Assembly (NCBI GenBank): GCA_016710965.1
Contig: JADJTW010000013.1
Coordinates: 1 to 64,000, forward strand
DNA length: 64,000 bases
Direction of reading: 5' to 3'
DNA from: Flavobacteriales bacterium
GTDB taxonomy: Bacteria > Bacteroidota > Bacteroidia > Flavobacteriales_F > PHOS-HE28
Part shown: positions 52,723 through 62,800 of the stretch, piece after piece
Position numbering within the stretch: the first letter of the stretch is position 1
Layout: each line of letters opens with the position of its first letter
Notes under the pieces: generated by a model
What the model saw: only the letters and a program-made list of their open reading frames with translations
Databases searched by the model: none
Told to the model about the DNA's origin: nothing
Translations under genes and position numbers: made by a program

Positions 52723-53714
52723 AGCGTGTGCTACCCTACTTGTTGCTTCTCTCGGGCTGCGCCTCAGCTCAACTGGACACGCAGCCAGTGAGTTCCCCAT
52801 TTCGCATTTCGGTCAGTGCCATGGTGACAGCGCTGCGTACTGCAGGAGTTGATACCTCGGAGCGAACCGCAAGTTCCGTGTCCTTCACAATGAGGCGTAC
52901 CGAACATTGCTTGGTTTTCTTCCCCGTAGACATCTTGGCTAGTGAGGATCTAAGTTTCGATGAGGAGCAGTACAGCGACGTACTGCACTGCGACGCCTTC
53001 CCAGACTTGTCCGACAGTTCCACTACTGAACCCGACTATGGCCTCTTCAGGCGCGGCATTAAATTCTACAAACGCTATAGCTCTAGTTACTTTCTGCAAG
53101 AGGTCGTGGCCTATTCACCTAGTGCTGTAGACAGCTTCATGATTCCGGAATTCGATTCATTGGCAATGAGCTACAGGGATTCGTTATACAAGCGCTTAGA
53201 TCCGGAATTGTTGGTGATGAAGGTCTTCCATCGGGACCGGGAGTTCGATCGGATCTTCCCTGCATGGAGGAACACGGCCACGTTCGATTACGACACCCTG
53301 ATGAGCATGTACCATCAGGCTTTTGAAGAGGTACGCGGCGTGGCGGACTCAATGGGCATGCAGTTGATGCGGAAGAACCGGTTCACCGATACGGAACGTT
53401 TTGCCCAATTCAGACCCCTGCCTTTCAAGGATGCCTTCGAGATCTGCACCTGGATCAACTGGCAGACCCGGGAGCGCATGCAGCTAGCGTTGATGCCAGC
53501 ACGTCCTTGGGACGAGTATGAACTCAACATATCGATCGGACGCAACAATAGAACGCTGCGTTATGATAATCTAACAGAACGATTCGACACCATCAGCCCA
53601 CCCGAGTCGGTGTTGCAGTCGGATTCCTTTCGCGAACAGGTACATGGCTGGAACATCCAAAGAGAGGACTTGGCGATATGGCTGATCTATTCCGGACCAG
53701 AACGCAAATTGTGA
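52719..53714 (+). CDS. Hypothetical lipoprotein of the patatin island
   Basis: The start MKRVLPYLLLLSGCASAQLD gives a lipoprotein signal with a Cys in LLSGC. The mature protein of about 315 residues has VRTAGVDTSERTASSVSFTM-like beta segments (LRTAGVDTSERTASSVSFTM), YGLFRRGIKFYKRYSSSYFL, FEICTWINWQTRERMQLALM and YELNISIGRNNRTLRYDNLT. It reads well throughout, with visibly lower GC than the flanking core genes. The ATG overlaps the stop of the short frame before it. No family recognised. By analogy with the patatin-lipoprotein pair it may be an orphan immunity protein. Confidence 0.7.
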   Translation: MKRVLPYLLLLSGCASAQLDTQPVSSPFRISVSAMVTALRTAGVDTSERTASSVSFTMRRTEHCLVFFPVDILASEDLSFDEEQYSDVLHCDAFPDLSDSSTTEPDYGLFRRGIKFYKRYSSSYFLQEVVAYSPSAVDSFMIPEFDSLAMSYRDSLYKRLDPELLVMKVFHRDREFDRIFPAWRNTATFDYDTLMSMYHQAFEEVRGVADSMGMQLMRKNRFTDTERFAQFRPLPFKDAFEICTWINWQTRERMQLALMPARPWDEYELNISIGRNNRTLRYDNLTERFDTISPPESVLQSDSFREQVHGWNIQREDLAIWLIYSGPERKL

Positions 53715-53735
53715 ACTCGTCAACACTATGGATAA

Positions 53736-54173
53736 GGCCGCTACCTTCAGTTCTTCGAGCAGGCATTCGAGTGGGAGCAGATGACCTACCTCTACTATCC
53801 TTACTTCTGGGCGCGCAAGCGTGAATGGGTACACATCCTCAAGCGCAACGACAACGATCCGCTCTTCGAGAAGTTCCTGCAGGCAGGCGCTGCACGCGTG
53901 CTCGTGCCCGTACGGCCGGCCTATACCAAGGCCATCCTCTTCTACCTGAGCAGCGGTGGCGAGGTATGGGAAGGTGAGGATGTGCCCAGCCCCGACGACC
54001 CGCTGTACGTAAGCATCGTGGATGAGATCAAGGAAGCAGACGGCCTCTTCGAGGGCGGCGAGGTGGAGGGCGAGCCCTGGGTCAGCAAAGTGCCCACGAG
54101 CCTGGTATATCTCACGCACGGGAATACGCCGAATGATCTGCCGGATTACAGTGAGGAGTTGTTGCCGGAGTAG
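53736..54173 (+). pseudogene. Orphan C-terminal fragment of a large protein, copy 2
   Basis: After an in-frame TAA (53733-53735) the frame reads RYLQFFEQAFEWEQMTYLYY, then PYFWARKREWVHILKRNDND, to a stop after EELLPE. The first 15 residues differ from those of copy 1, but from MTYLYY on the two are virtually the same. There is no start codon upstream of the Met at 53781, so it is a fragment. It should be compared with copy 1 to find the full-length parent elsewhere in the genome. Confidence 0.7.
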
Positions 54174-54187
54174 GTAGCACCACGAAC

Positions 54188-54337
54188 ATGGCTGCACCAC
54201 TTATCGATCCGAGCAGGGTCAAATACCTCGCCTTCGAGGGAGGCGGTGGGAAGGGAGTTGTTTACCTCGGTGCAATCAGGGCACTTGAGGAAGTATTCGC
54301 AAAACCGGGAGTGGGTGAATATCCCGTGCCGCTATAG
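54188..54337 (+). pseudogene. Truncated second patatin-like gene
   Basis: ATG 54188 begins MAAPLIDPSRVKYLAFEGGG, then GKGVVYLGAIRALEEVF, the first ~37 residues of a patatin with the glycine-rich oxyanion loop. The reading frame hits TAG at 54335-54337, immediately followed by the epimerase-tail copy, so the rest of the patatin is gone. The sequence is clearly different from the first patatin, although both follow the same upstream repeat. Confidence 0.8.
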
Positions 54338-54451
54338 CTCTCTATCTACGGCGACAAACAAGTGGCCGAGTTGCTCAATTACCGCTTCCGTTCGCTGGAA
54401 GAGATGGTATCCAATGTGTCGGCATTCGCCAAGGGCACCACAGGGCGCTGA
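54338..54451 (+). pseudogene. Duplicated 3' end of the epimerase gene
   Basis: LSIYGDKQVAELLNYRFRSL, then EEMVSNVSAFAKGTTGR and TGA, matches the C-terminus of the epimerase at 47955-48971 (SYSNKKVVEAIGYRFRSVEE and MVANVSAFANG) at roughly 60-65% of residues. It lies right where the gene would have ended had the island not been inserted and overlaps the DUF4296-like gene by 73 bp on the opposite strand, a likely ancestral convergent overlap. Confidence 0.75.
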
Positions 54452-54780
54452 AGAGCCTCGTCCTTGCGCCGGCTGAGGCGTGCAAGCACCTCCTCATAGA
54501 TCGCGGCCATGCGATCGGGGTGCGCGGCGTAGAAGTCGAAGCTGCGCTCGAACTCCGCTTGTGAAATATCCTTCTCAATAAAAAGCTGCTCGTAGTACCG
54601 CTCCATAGGGATGGAGCCGCGTTGCTCAGTGACGAGTTCGCGGTTCATGCGTGCTTCCAGCAGCGTGGCCTCCAGCAACACATCCGTGAAGCGCTCCTGA
54701 TGGAGCACGCCATCAGGGATGGGCGCATCGGCCGAGCAAGCACAGAGCAGGAGCGCCATGATGAGCAGGGAGTTCCTCAT
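54379..54780 (-). CDS. DUF4296-like lipoprotein
   Basis: MRNSLLIMALLLCACSADAP is a lipoprotein signal peptide with Cys. The 133-residue protein continues FTDVLLEATLLEARMNRELV and RYYEQLFIEKDISQAEFERS, then FDFYAAHPDRMAAIYEEVL, the conserved helix pair of this small Bacteroidota family. Its start overlaps the dihydroorotase stop by 4 bp. The order epimerase, DUF4296, dihydroorotase, mannosyltransferase occurs in other Bacteroidota, so the island lies inside an otherwise conserved block. Function unknown. Confidence 0.85.
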   Translation of the reverse strand: MRNSLLIMALLLCACSADAPIPDGVLHQERFTDVLLEATLLEARMNRELVTEQRGSIPMERYYEQLFIEKDISQAEFERSFDFYAAHPDRMAAIYEEVLARLSRRKDEALQRPVVPLANADTLDTISSSERKR

Positions 54781-56114
54781 CGCGCAAATCGCAATCGTTC
54801 GCCGCGGGCGGTCCGATCCACTTTGCCATCAGCATAGGCCAGACGTCCGTTCACCCAGGTGTTCAGCACCCGCGCGCGGAAGCGCGTTCCCTCGAAGGGC
54901 GACCAGCCGCATTTGTACAGGATGTTCTCCTTCATCACGGTCCAGGGAGCATTCAAATCCACCAGTACGAGATCGGCGTGAAAGCCCTCTCGCACATAGC
55001 CGCGTTCTTCCACAGCGAACAAGCGGGAGGGCGCGTGGCACATCTTCTCCACCACCTGCTCCAGGGTGAAGATCCCTTCGTGCATCATCTCGAGCATGGC
55101 CACCAGCGCGTGCTGCACCAGCGGGCCACCGCTCGGGCATTTCGCGTAGGGTCGCGACTTCTCATCCACGGTATGCGGCGCATGATCCGTTGCCACCACA
55201 TCGATGCGGCCGTCGTTCACGGCACGTCGAATGGCATCACGGTCCTCGACGGTCTTCACCGCTGGGTTCCATTTGATGGCAGTGCCCTTGGCTGCGTAGT
55301 CCGCATCCGTGAACCAGAGATGATGCACGCAGGCTTCGGCGGTGATGTGCTTTCCCTCCAAGGGGCCGGGCGTGAATAGCTCCAGCTCTTGCGCGGTGCT
55401 GATGTGCAGTACATGCAAGCGCGTTCCATGTTCCTTCGCCAACGCTACCGCATGGCTGCTGCTGCGGTAGCAGGCTTCGTGGCTGCGGATGATGGGATGC
55501 TGCTCCACCGGTATGTCCTCGCCCCAGCGTTCCACTGCCCGATGCATGTTCATGCGTATCGTGTGCTCGTCCTCGGCATGCACGGCAATGAGCATGTGCG
55601 CTTCGCGGAAGAGACGGTCGAGCGTAACAGGATCGTCCACGAGCATGTTGCCGGTGCTGGAGCCGAGGAAGGCCTTCAGCCCGCAGACGGTCTTGGGGTC
55701 GGTGCGCAGCACCTCGGCCATGTTGTCGTTGGCCACGCCCATGTAGAACGAGTAGTTCACCACCGACGAAGCGGCGCCCAGAGCGTACTTCCGCGCGAGC
55801 AGTTCCTGCGTGAGCGTCTGCGGGTCGGTGTTGGGCATCTCCATGAAGCTGGTGATGCCGCCGGCCGCAGCAGCTGCGCTACCGTGAGCGATGTCGTCCT
55901 TGTGCGTGAGGCCCGGCTCGCGGAAATGTACCTGGTCGTCGATGGCGCCGGGCAGCAGATGGCGGCCTTTCGCATCGAAGTCGCGCGCATTGCGCTCTGA
56001 GCCGATCCCTTCCGGAGCGACGCGTTCGATCCGACCATGCCGTACGAGCACATCCGCAGGGAAAGTGCTTCCATCGTTGACCACCTGCGCGTCGCGTATG
56101 ATGAAGGAGCTCAT
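54777..56114 (-). CDS. pyrC: Dihydroorotase
   Basis: Amidohydrolase of 445 residues that forms dihydroorotate in pyrimidine synthesis. GAIDDQVHFREPGLTHKDDI supplies metal-binding residues, KAFLGSSTGNMLVDDPVTLD the carbamylated Lys region, AVHAEDEHTIR and LHVLHISTAQEL the His ligands, and VATDHAPHTVDEKSRPYAKC the catalytic Asp. DDQVH rather than DxHxH is normal in the Bacteroidota branch. Overlaps its neighbours by 4 bp on both sides. Confidence 0.95.
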   Translation of the reverse strand: MSSFIIRDAQVVNDGSTFPADVLVRHGRIERVAPEGIGSERNARDFDAKGRHLLPGAIDDQVHFREPGLTHKDDIAHGSAAAAAGGITSFMEMPNTDPQTLTQELLARKYALGAASSVVNYSFYMGVANDNMAEVLRTDPKTVCGLKAFLGSSTGNMLVDDPVTLDRLFREAHMLIAVHAEDEHTIRMNMHRAVERWGEDIPVEQHPIIRSHEACYRSSSHAVALAKEHGTRLHVLHISTAQELELFTPGPLEGKHITAEACVHHLWFTDADYAAKGTAIKWNPAVKTVEDRDAIRRAVNDGRIDVVATDHAPHTVDEKSRPYAKCPSGGPLVQHALVAMLEMMHEGIFTLEQVVEKMCHAPSRLFAVEERGYVREGFHADLVLVDLNAPWTVMKENILYKCGWSPFEGTRFRARVLNTWVNGRLAYADGKVDRTARGERLRFAR

Positions 56115-56827
56115 GGGCGCGTGATGCTGAAACGCATGCGCAGCACGCCGATGATGGCTTCCTTGAAGATGCTGCTGTTCATCTTGCTGGTGCCTTTCAC
56201 GCGGTCCTTGAAGGTGATGGGCACCTCCACGATGCGGAAGCCGCCAAGCCGCACGCGGTATTTCATCTCGATCTGGAAGGCGTAGCCGATGAAACGTATC
56301 TCATCCAGCGGGAGCGCTTCCAGTACATGACGCTTGTAGCACACGAAGCCCGCTGTGGTATCGCGCACGCCCAGCCAGAGGATGGCGCGCACGTAGAGAG
56401 AGGCGCAATAGCTGAGGAGGATGCGGTCCCAGCTCCAATCGGTCACGCGGCCGCCCTTCACATAGCGCGAGCCCACGCTCATATCGGCCCCATCGGCGCA
56501 GGCGGCATCCAGGCGCAGCAGGTCGTCGGGGTCGTGCGAGAAATCGGCGTCCATCTCGAAGATGCGCTCGTACCCATTGGCGAGCGCCCATTTGAAGCCG
56601 GCGATATACGCGGTACCGAGGCCGAGCTTGCCGGCTCGTTGCATCAGGTGCAGACGGTCGGGCCATTCGGCTTGCATGGCCTTCACCGAATCGGCAGTGC
56701 CGTCCTGCGAGTTGTCGTCCACCACCAGCACATGGAACTCGGGTCGCAAGCCCATGACGTGCGCCACGATGCCGCGGATGTTCTCCTGCTCGTTGTACGT
56801 GGGTATGATGACGAGGCGCTCCGGCAC
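56111..56827 (-). CDS. Polyprenol monophosphomannose synthase (GT2)
   Basis: Moves mannose (or a similar sugar) from GDP to polyprenyl phosphate. LVIIPTYNEQENIRGIVAHV is the GT2 start, VLVVDDNSQDGTAD the nucleotide motif, EMDADFSHDPDDL contains the DxD, and DTTAGFVCYKRHVLEAL and ITFKDRVKGTSKMNSSIFKE close it. 238 residues with no C-terminal membrane helix, as in the short DPM1-like class. It overlaps pyrC by 4 bp. Confidence 0.92.
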   Translation of the reverse strand: MPERLVIIPTYNEQENIRGIVAHVMGLRPEFHVLVVDDNSQDGTADSVKAMQAEWPDRLHLMQRAGKLGLGTAYIAGFKWALANGYERIFEMDADFSHDPDDLLRLDAACADGADMSVGSRYVKGGRVTDWSWDRILLSYCASLYVRAILWLGVRDTTAGFVCYKRHVLEALPLDEIRFIGYAFQIEMKYRVRLGGFRIVEVPITFKDRVKGTSKMNSSIFKEAIIGVLRMRFSITRP

Positions 56828-56887
56828 GGCTGGCCCCGATGGCGAGGCGGCGCGAAGATAGAAGGGCCTCCAGCGGTGCCGTTTCGT

Positions 56888-59800
56888 TCAGCGCAGCAGC
56901 GTCACATGCCCGATGCGCTCCACGCGTTCGGCACTATAGGCGTCCTTGGCTTTCAACTGCCATACATACACGTCTTGCACCGCTTCGGCACCATCCACCG
57001 TTCCATCCCAGTAAGCATCCGGGTCGGTGGTGCTGAAGAGTCGCAGGCCCCAGCGGTCGTAGATCTCGAAGAGGTAGAAGCGCCGATCGATGCCGGTGAC
57101 GATGGGCTTGAACGTGTTGTTGTGCTCGTTGCCATCGGGCGTGAAGGTGTTGGGCACCCACACACGCATGCCGTCCTCCACCGTGATGTACAGGCAGCTG
57201 GTATCAGCGCATGCACCTGCCGCAATGGCCACGAGGCAGATGCCATAGTCCGCACCGATGTCTCCGGTGAAGAAGTGGGTCATGTCCTCCTCGTCGGTGA
57301 TGAACACTTCGTTGATCAGCCATTCATAGCTGAGGGCACCCGAGGAGAGGTTGTTGAAGAAGGCCTGCGGGTCGAGGGTGTTCAACTGCGCCGGCAGCAT
57401 CTCGAACGCGGCCGTGGGCTGGGCGTATACGTTCACCGCATCGGCGATGGTCACGGTATCGGCACCACAACCGTTGTTGGCATCGACGATCAAGGTCACG
57501 TCGTAGCTGCCGGGGTCTGTGTAGATGACGGTGACGGGCGCGCAATCTTCGATCACATCGCCGTTGCCCAGGATCCATGTGCAGGTGCCGGGTCCGGTGT
57601 AGTCGTGCGAGAAGGTCACTTCCAACGGCGCACAGGTCCCGAGGGAGCTTGCAAGGAACGAGGTTACGACAGGCATCACAACCGACATGCTCATCGTGGA
57701 ACTGACGACAGGGCATGGTGCGGACGGCGTGACTGTATAGACATAGTCTCCAGGGACATCGGCAAGGGGGTCGAAGGTGCTGTCGGTGGTCAGCCCATCC
57801 GGTCCGGTCCATGTCCCTGTGGCATCGGGCGTTCCACCGAGCTGTGCGAACAAATCGATGGCCGCGTCGCCATCGCAGAGCGAAAGGCTGGACCCCGTGC
57901 CTGCATCGGCCGCCACACTGACAACTATCGTGACCGTGCTGGCATCATCGACGCAAGGCGCAATGCCTGTGATGGTATAGGTGTACGCACCCGCTTGGCC
58001 TGTAGCAGGGGCGAAGCTTCCGTTGCTCGGTGCGCCATTGGGAGCGGTCCATGATCCACCGGCCTGTGGCGATCCGCCCAATGAGGTGATCAAATTCACC
58101 ACTGGCCCGCTCGTACACAGCACCAGGTTGCCATCCTCACCGGCGAAGGGAACGGGGTTGATGAGCACCTCTACAGTGGCTGATGCCGCAACGCACGGCG
58201 CATTGCCTTGTACCGTGTACGTATAGGTACCGCTGGCATCAGCAGCAGGATCGAGTATGGCGCCATGCGCACTGCCATCAGGCGCAGTCCAGGACCCGCC
58301 GATGTCCAGCGTCCCGGAGAGGCCGTCGAAGAGAGCAACGGGTGCAGAGCTTGCACAGAGCGTCAGGTTTCCGCCGGTCCCGGCTTGGGGGGCGGCATTC
58401 ACCGTTATCGCAAGCGTGGCGCTTTCATCCGGGCAGTTGGCCGAGCCCGCCACCGTATACGTGAAGGTGCCCGGGGTCGAGGCCGCCGGATCGAACGTTG
58501 CACCCACCACGTCGCCTTGCACATCGGTCCACACACCACCGGCATCCGGGGTGCCCATCAACTGAGTGATCAAGTTGAAGGCGGCATTGGTGCTGCATAG
58601 CGTGATGGCATTGTCATCACCTGCATCGGGACCGGGCAGGACGACCACGGAGACGACTGCCGAAGCACTCGCGCACACCGTGCCCGTGATCGTGTATGTG
58701 TGATCGCCGGCCGGATCCGAACCAGGGTCGAAGACCCCATCGAAAGCCACTCCTCCAGGTCCGGCCCATGTACCACCCGCCTGGGGTGTTCCACCAAGCA
58801 CGCTGAAGAGAGTGACCGCAGGACTGCCCGGGCAAAGCTGGATGGAACCTGGTGATCCGGCGTCCGGCGCAGTCTCTATGCTGATCGAGACGGTTGCCGC
58901 ATCGGCGATGCAGGGTGCCGTGGCATTGATCGCATAAGTGTATGCGCCGGCGAGCATTGACGCTGGATCGAAGATGCCACCATTCAGCGCACTGGGGCCG
59001 CTCCACGTTCCACCCGCATCGGCTGTTGGACCCAACAACGCGAACAAGTCGGCTTGCGCACCCGCGCTGCACAATGTGACACTCGCATCAACGCCCGCAT
59101 TGGGTGAATCAACCTCGGCGACGGTCACCGTCGCGCTCGCGTTCGCACAAGGAGCAATGCCGTTGACGGTGTAGGTGTACACGCCGGGCGCCATCGTCGC
59201 GGGGTCGTAGTTGCCGCCTACCACGGGGCTCGGTCCGCTCCACGCGCCGCCTGCTGTCGGCCCGCCGCCGAGCTGTGCGAAGAGGTTCACCGCGCCGCCG
59301 ATGTCGCACACTGTGACACTGCCGTTGGTGCCACGTTCGTCGGCGCGTTCTCCGTCACGGTCACCGTCGCGCTCGCGCTCACGCAGGGCGGCGTCGCGTT
59401 CAGCGTGTAGGTATACACGCCGGGGCTCATCGTCGCGGGGTCGTAGTTGCCGCCTACCACAGGTGAAGGGCCGCTCCATGTGCCGCCCACGTCAGGCGTT
59501 CCGCCGAGCTGCGCGAAGAGGTTCGTTGCTGCACTGTTCCCGCACACTGTCACGCTGCCGTTCGTGCCTGCGTTCGGCGAGCTCGTCTCGTTCACCGTCA
59601 CCGTCGCGCTCGCGTTCGCACAAGGAGCAATGCCGTTGACCGTGTAGGTGTACACGCCGGGGCTCATCGTCGCGGGGTCGTAGTTGCCGCCGACCACGGG
59701 GCTCGGGCCGCTCCACGCGCCGCCTGCTGTCGGCCCGCCGCCGAGCTGTGCGAAGAGGTTCACCGCGCCGCCGATGTCGCACACTGTCACACTGCCGTTG

Positions 59801-62800
59801 GTGCCAGCGTTCGTCGGCGCGTTCTCCGTCACGGTCACCGTCGCACTAGCGCTCACGCATGGCGCGGTGGCGTTCAGCGTGTAGGTGTACACGCCGGGGC
59901 TCATCGTCGCGGGGTCGTAGCTGCCGCCGACTATAGGGCTCGGCCGCTCCAGGTGCCGCCCACGTCAGGCGTTCCGCCGAGCTGCGCGAACAGGTTCGAG
60001 GCCGCGCTGTTGCCGCAGACCGTCACGCTGCCGTTCGTGCCTGCGTTCGGCGAGCTCGTCTCGTTCACCGTCACCGTCGCGCTCGCGTTCGCACAAGGAG
60101 CAATGCCGTTGACGGTGTAGGTGTACACGCCGGGCGCCATCGTCGCGGGGTCGTAGTTGCCGCCTACCACCGGGCTCGGTCCGCTCCACGCGCCGCCTGC
60201 TGTCGGCCCGCCGCCGAGCTGTGCGAAGAGGTTCACCGCGCCGCCGATGTCGCACACTGTCACACTGCCGTTGGTGCCAGCGTTCGTCGGCGCGTTCTCC
60301 GTCACGGTCACCGTCGCACTAGCGCTCACGCATGGCGCGTGGCGTTCAGCGTGTAGGTGTACACGCCGGGGCTCATCGTCGCGGGGTCGTAGCTGCCGCC
60401 GACTGGGGCTCGGGCCGCTCCAGGTGCCGCCCGCGTCAGGCGTTCCCGCCGAGCTGCGCGAAGAAGGTTCGTTGCTGCACTGTTCCCGCACACCGTCACG
60501 CTGCCGTTCGTGCCTGCGTTCGGCGAGCTCGTCTCGTTCACCGTCACCGTCGCGCTCGCGTTCGCACGGAGCAATGCCGTTGACCGTGTAGGTGTACACG
60601 CCCGGCGCTCATCGTCGCGGGGTCGCAGTTGCCGCCGACCACGGGCTCGGGCCGCTCCACGCGCCACCTGCTGTCGGCCCGCCGCCGAGCTGTGCGAAGA
60701 GGTTCACCGCGCCGCCGATGTCGCACACTGTGACACTGCCGTTGGTGCCAGCGTTCGTCGGCGCGTTCTCCGTCACGGTCACCGTCGCGCTGCGCTCACG
60801 CAGGGCGCGGTGGCGTTCAGCGTGTAGGTGTACACGCCGGGCTCATCGTCGCGGGGTCGTAGCTGCCGCCACCACAGGTGCTAGGCCGCTCCAGTGCCGC
60901 CCACGTCAGGCGTTCCGCCGAGCTGCGCGAAGAGGTTCGTTGCCGCACTGTTGCCGCACACCTGTCACGCTGCCGTTCGTCCGCGTTCGGCGAGCTCGTC
61001 TCGTTCACCGTCACCGTCGCGCTCGCGTTCGCACAGGGCAATGCCGTTGACGGTGTGGTGTACACGCCGGGCGCCATCGTCGCGGGGTCATAGTTGCCGC
61101 CTACCACCGGGCTCGGGCCGCTCCACGCGCCGCCTGCTGTCGGCCCGCCGCCGAGCTGTGCGAAGAGGTTCACCGCGCCGCCGATGTCGCACACTGTCAC
61201 ACTGCCGTTGGTGCCTGCGTTCGTCGGCGCGTTCTCCGTCACGGTCACCGTCGCGCTCGCGCTCACGCAGGGCGGCGTCGCGTTCAGCGTGTAGGTATAC
61301 ACGCCGGGGCTCATCGTCGCGGGGTCGTAGCTGCCGCCGACTATAGGGCTCGGGCCGCTCCAGGTGCCGCCCACGTCAGGCGTTCCGCCGAGCTGCGCGA
61401 AGAGGTTCGTTGCTGCACTGTTCCCGCACACTGTCACGCTGCCGTTCGTGCCTGCGTTCGGCGAGCTCGTCTCGTTCACCGTCACCGTCGCGCTCGCGTT
61501 CGCACAAGGAGCAATGCCGTTGACGGTGTAGGTGTACACGCCGGGCGCCATCGTCGCGGGGTCATAGTTGCCGCCTACCACCGGGCTCGGGCCGCTCCAC
61601 GCGCCGCCTGCTGTCGGCCCGCCGCCGAGCTGTGCGAAGAGGTTCACCGCACCGCCGATGTCGCATACCGTGACACTGCCGTTCGTTCCCGCGTTCGCAG
61701 CGGCATTCTCAGTGATGGTCACAGTTGCCGACGCATTCGCGCAAGGTGCTATGCCAGCGACCGTATAGGTGTAGATCCCAGCTATCATCGTCGCAGGGTC
61801 GTAGTTGCCGCCGATCACAGGCGATGGCCCGCTCCAAGCGCCACCTGCTTGCGGAGCGCCCCCAAGTTGCGCGAACAACGAAGCAGGGGCGTTGCTGGAG
61901 CAGAGCAACAAGGATCCGTTGGTGCCGGCATTGGTCGCAGCGTTCTCGGCTACGGTCACGGTGGCCGTGGCATTCGCGCAGGGCGCCACACCATTCACAG
62001 TATAGGTGTAAACGCCTGGAGCCATGCTGGCTGGATCATAGTTCCCTCCGACTACCGGAGAAGGTCCGCTCCACGCGCCACCCGGGTCCGGTGAACCACC
62101 AAGGCTTGCTGCCAATGGAACTGCGACGCCATTGGAGCATGTCGTCAACGCGCCACTTGTTCCAGCGTTCGGCGCGGGATTCTCCGCCACCGCCACTGTC
62201 GCGCTGGTGTTCACGCAGGGAGCGACACCTACGACCGTATGTGTACACGCCGGGGTTCATCGTCGCGGGGTCGTAGTTCCCACCGACCACCGGGCTCGGA
62301 CCGCTCCATACGCCTCCCGCTTGCGGTACACCGCCGAGTTGCGCGAAGAGCGATGCAGCGGCATCGCCGGAACAAAGCGTCACGGATCCATTCGTGCCTG
62401 CATCGGTCGCAGCATTCTCGGTCACGGTCACTGCCGCGCTCGCATTCGCGCATGGGGCCACACCGTTCACCGTGTAGGTATACACCCCGGGCGTCATCGT
62501 CGCGGGGTCATAATTCCCAGCGGCCACCGCAGAAGGGCCGCTCCATGCACCACCGGCATCGGGAGTGCCACCAAGGCCTGCAAGCAAAGCCACCGCTGCT
62601 CCGTTGGAACAAAGCGTGAGCGAACCGTTCACTCCCGCACTCACCGCCGAGTTCTCAGTAACGGTAACAGTGGCGCTCGCGTTCACGCAGGGAGCTATCC
62701 CTGCGACCGTGTATGTGTACACGCCAGAATTCATCGTGGCGGGATCGTAGATGCCGCCGATCACAGGAGATGGACCGCTCCACGCTCCTCCTGCTTGCGG

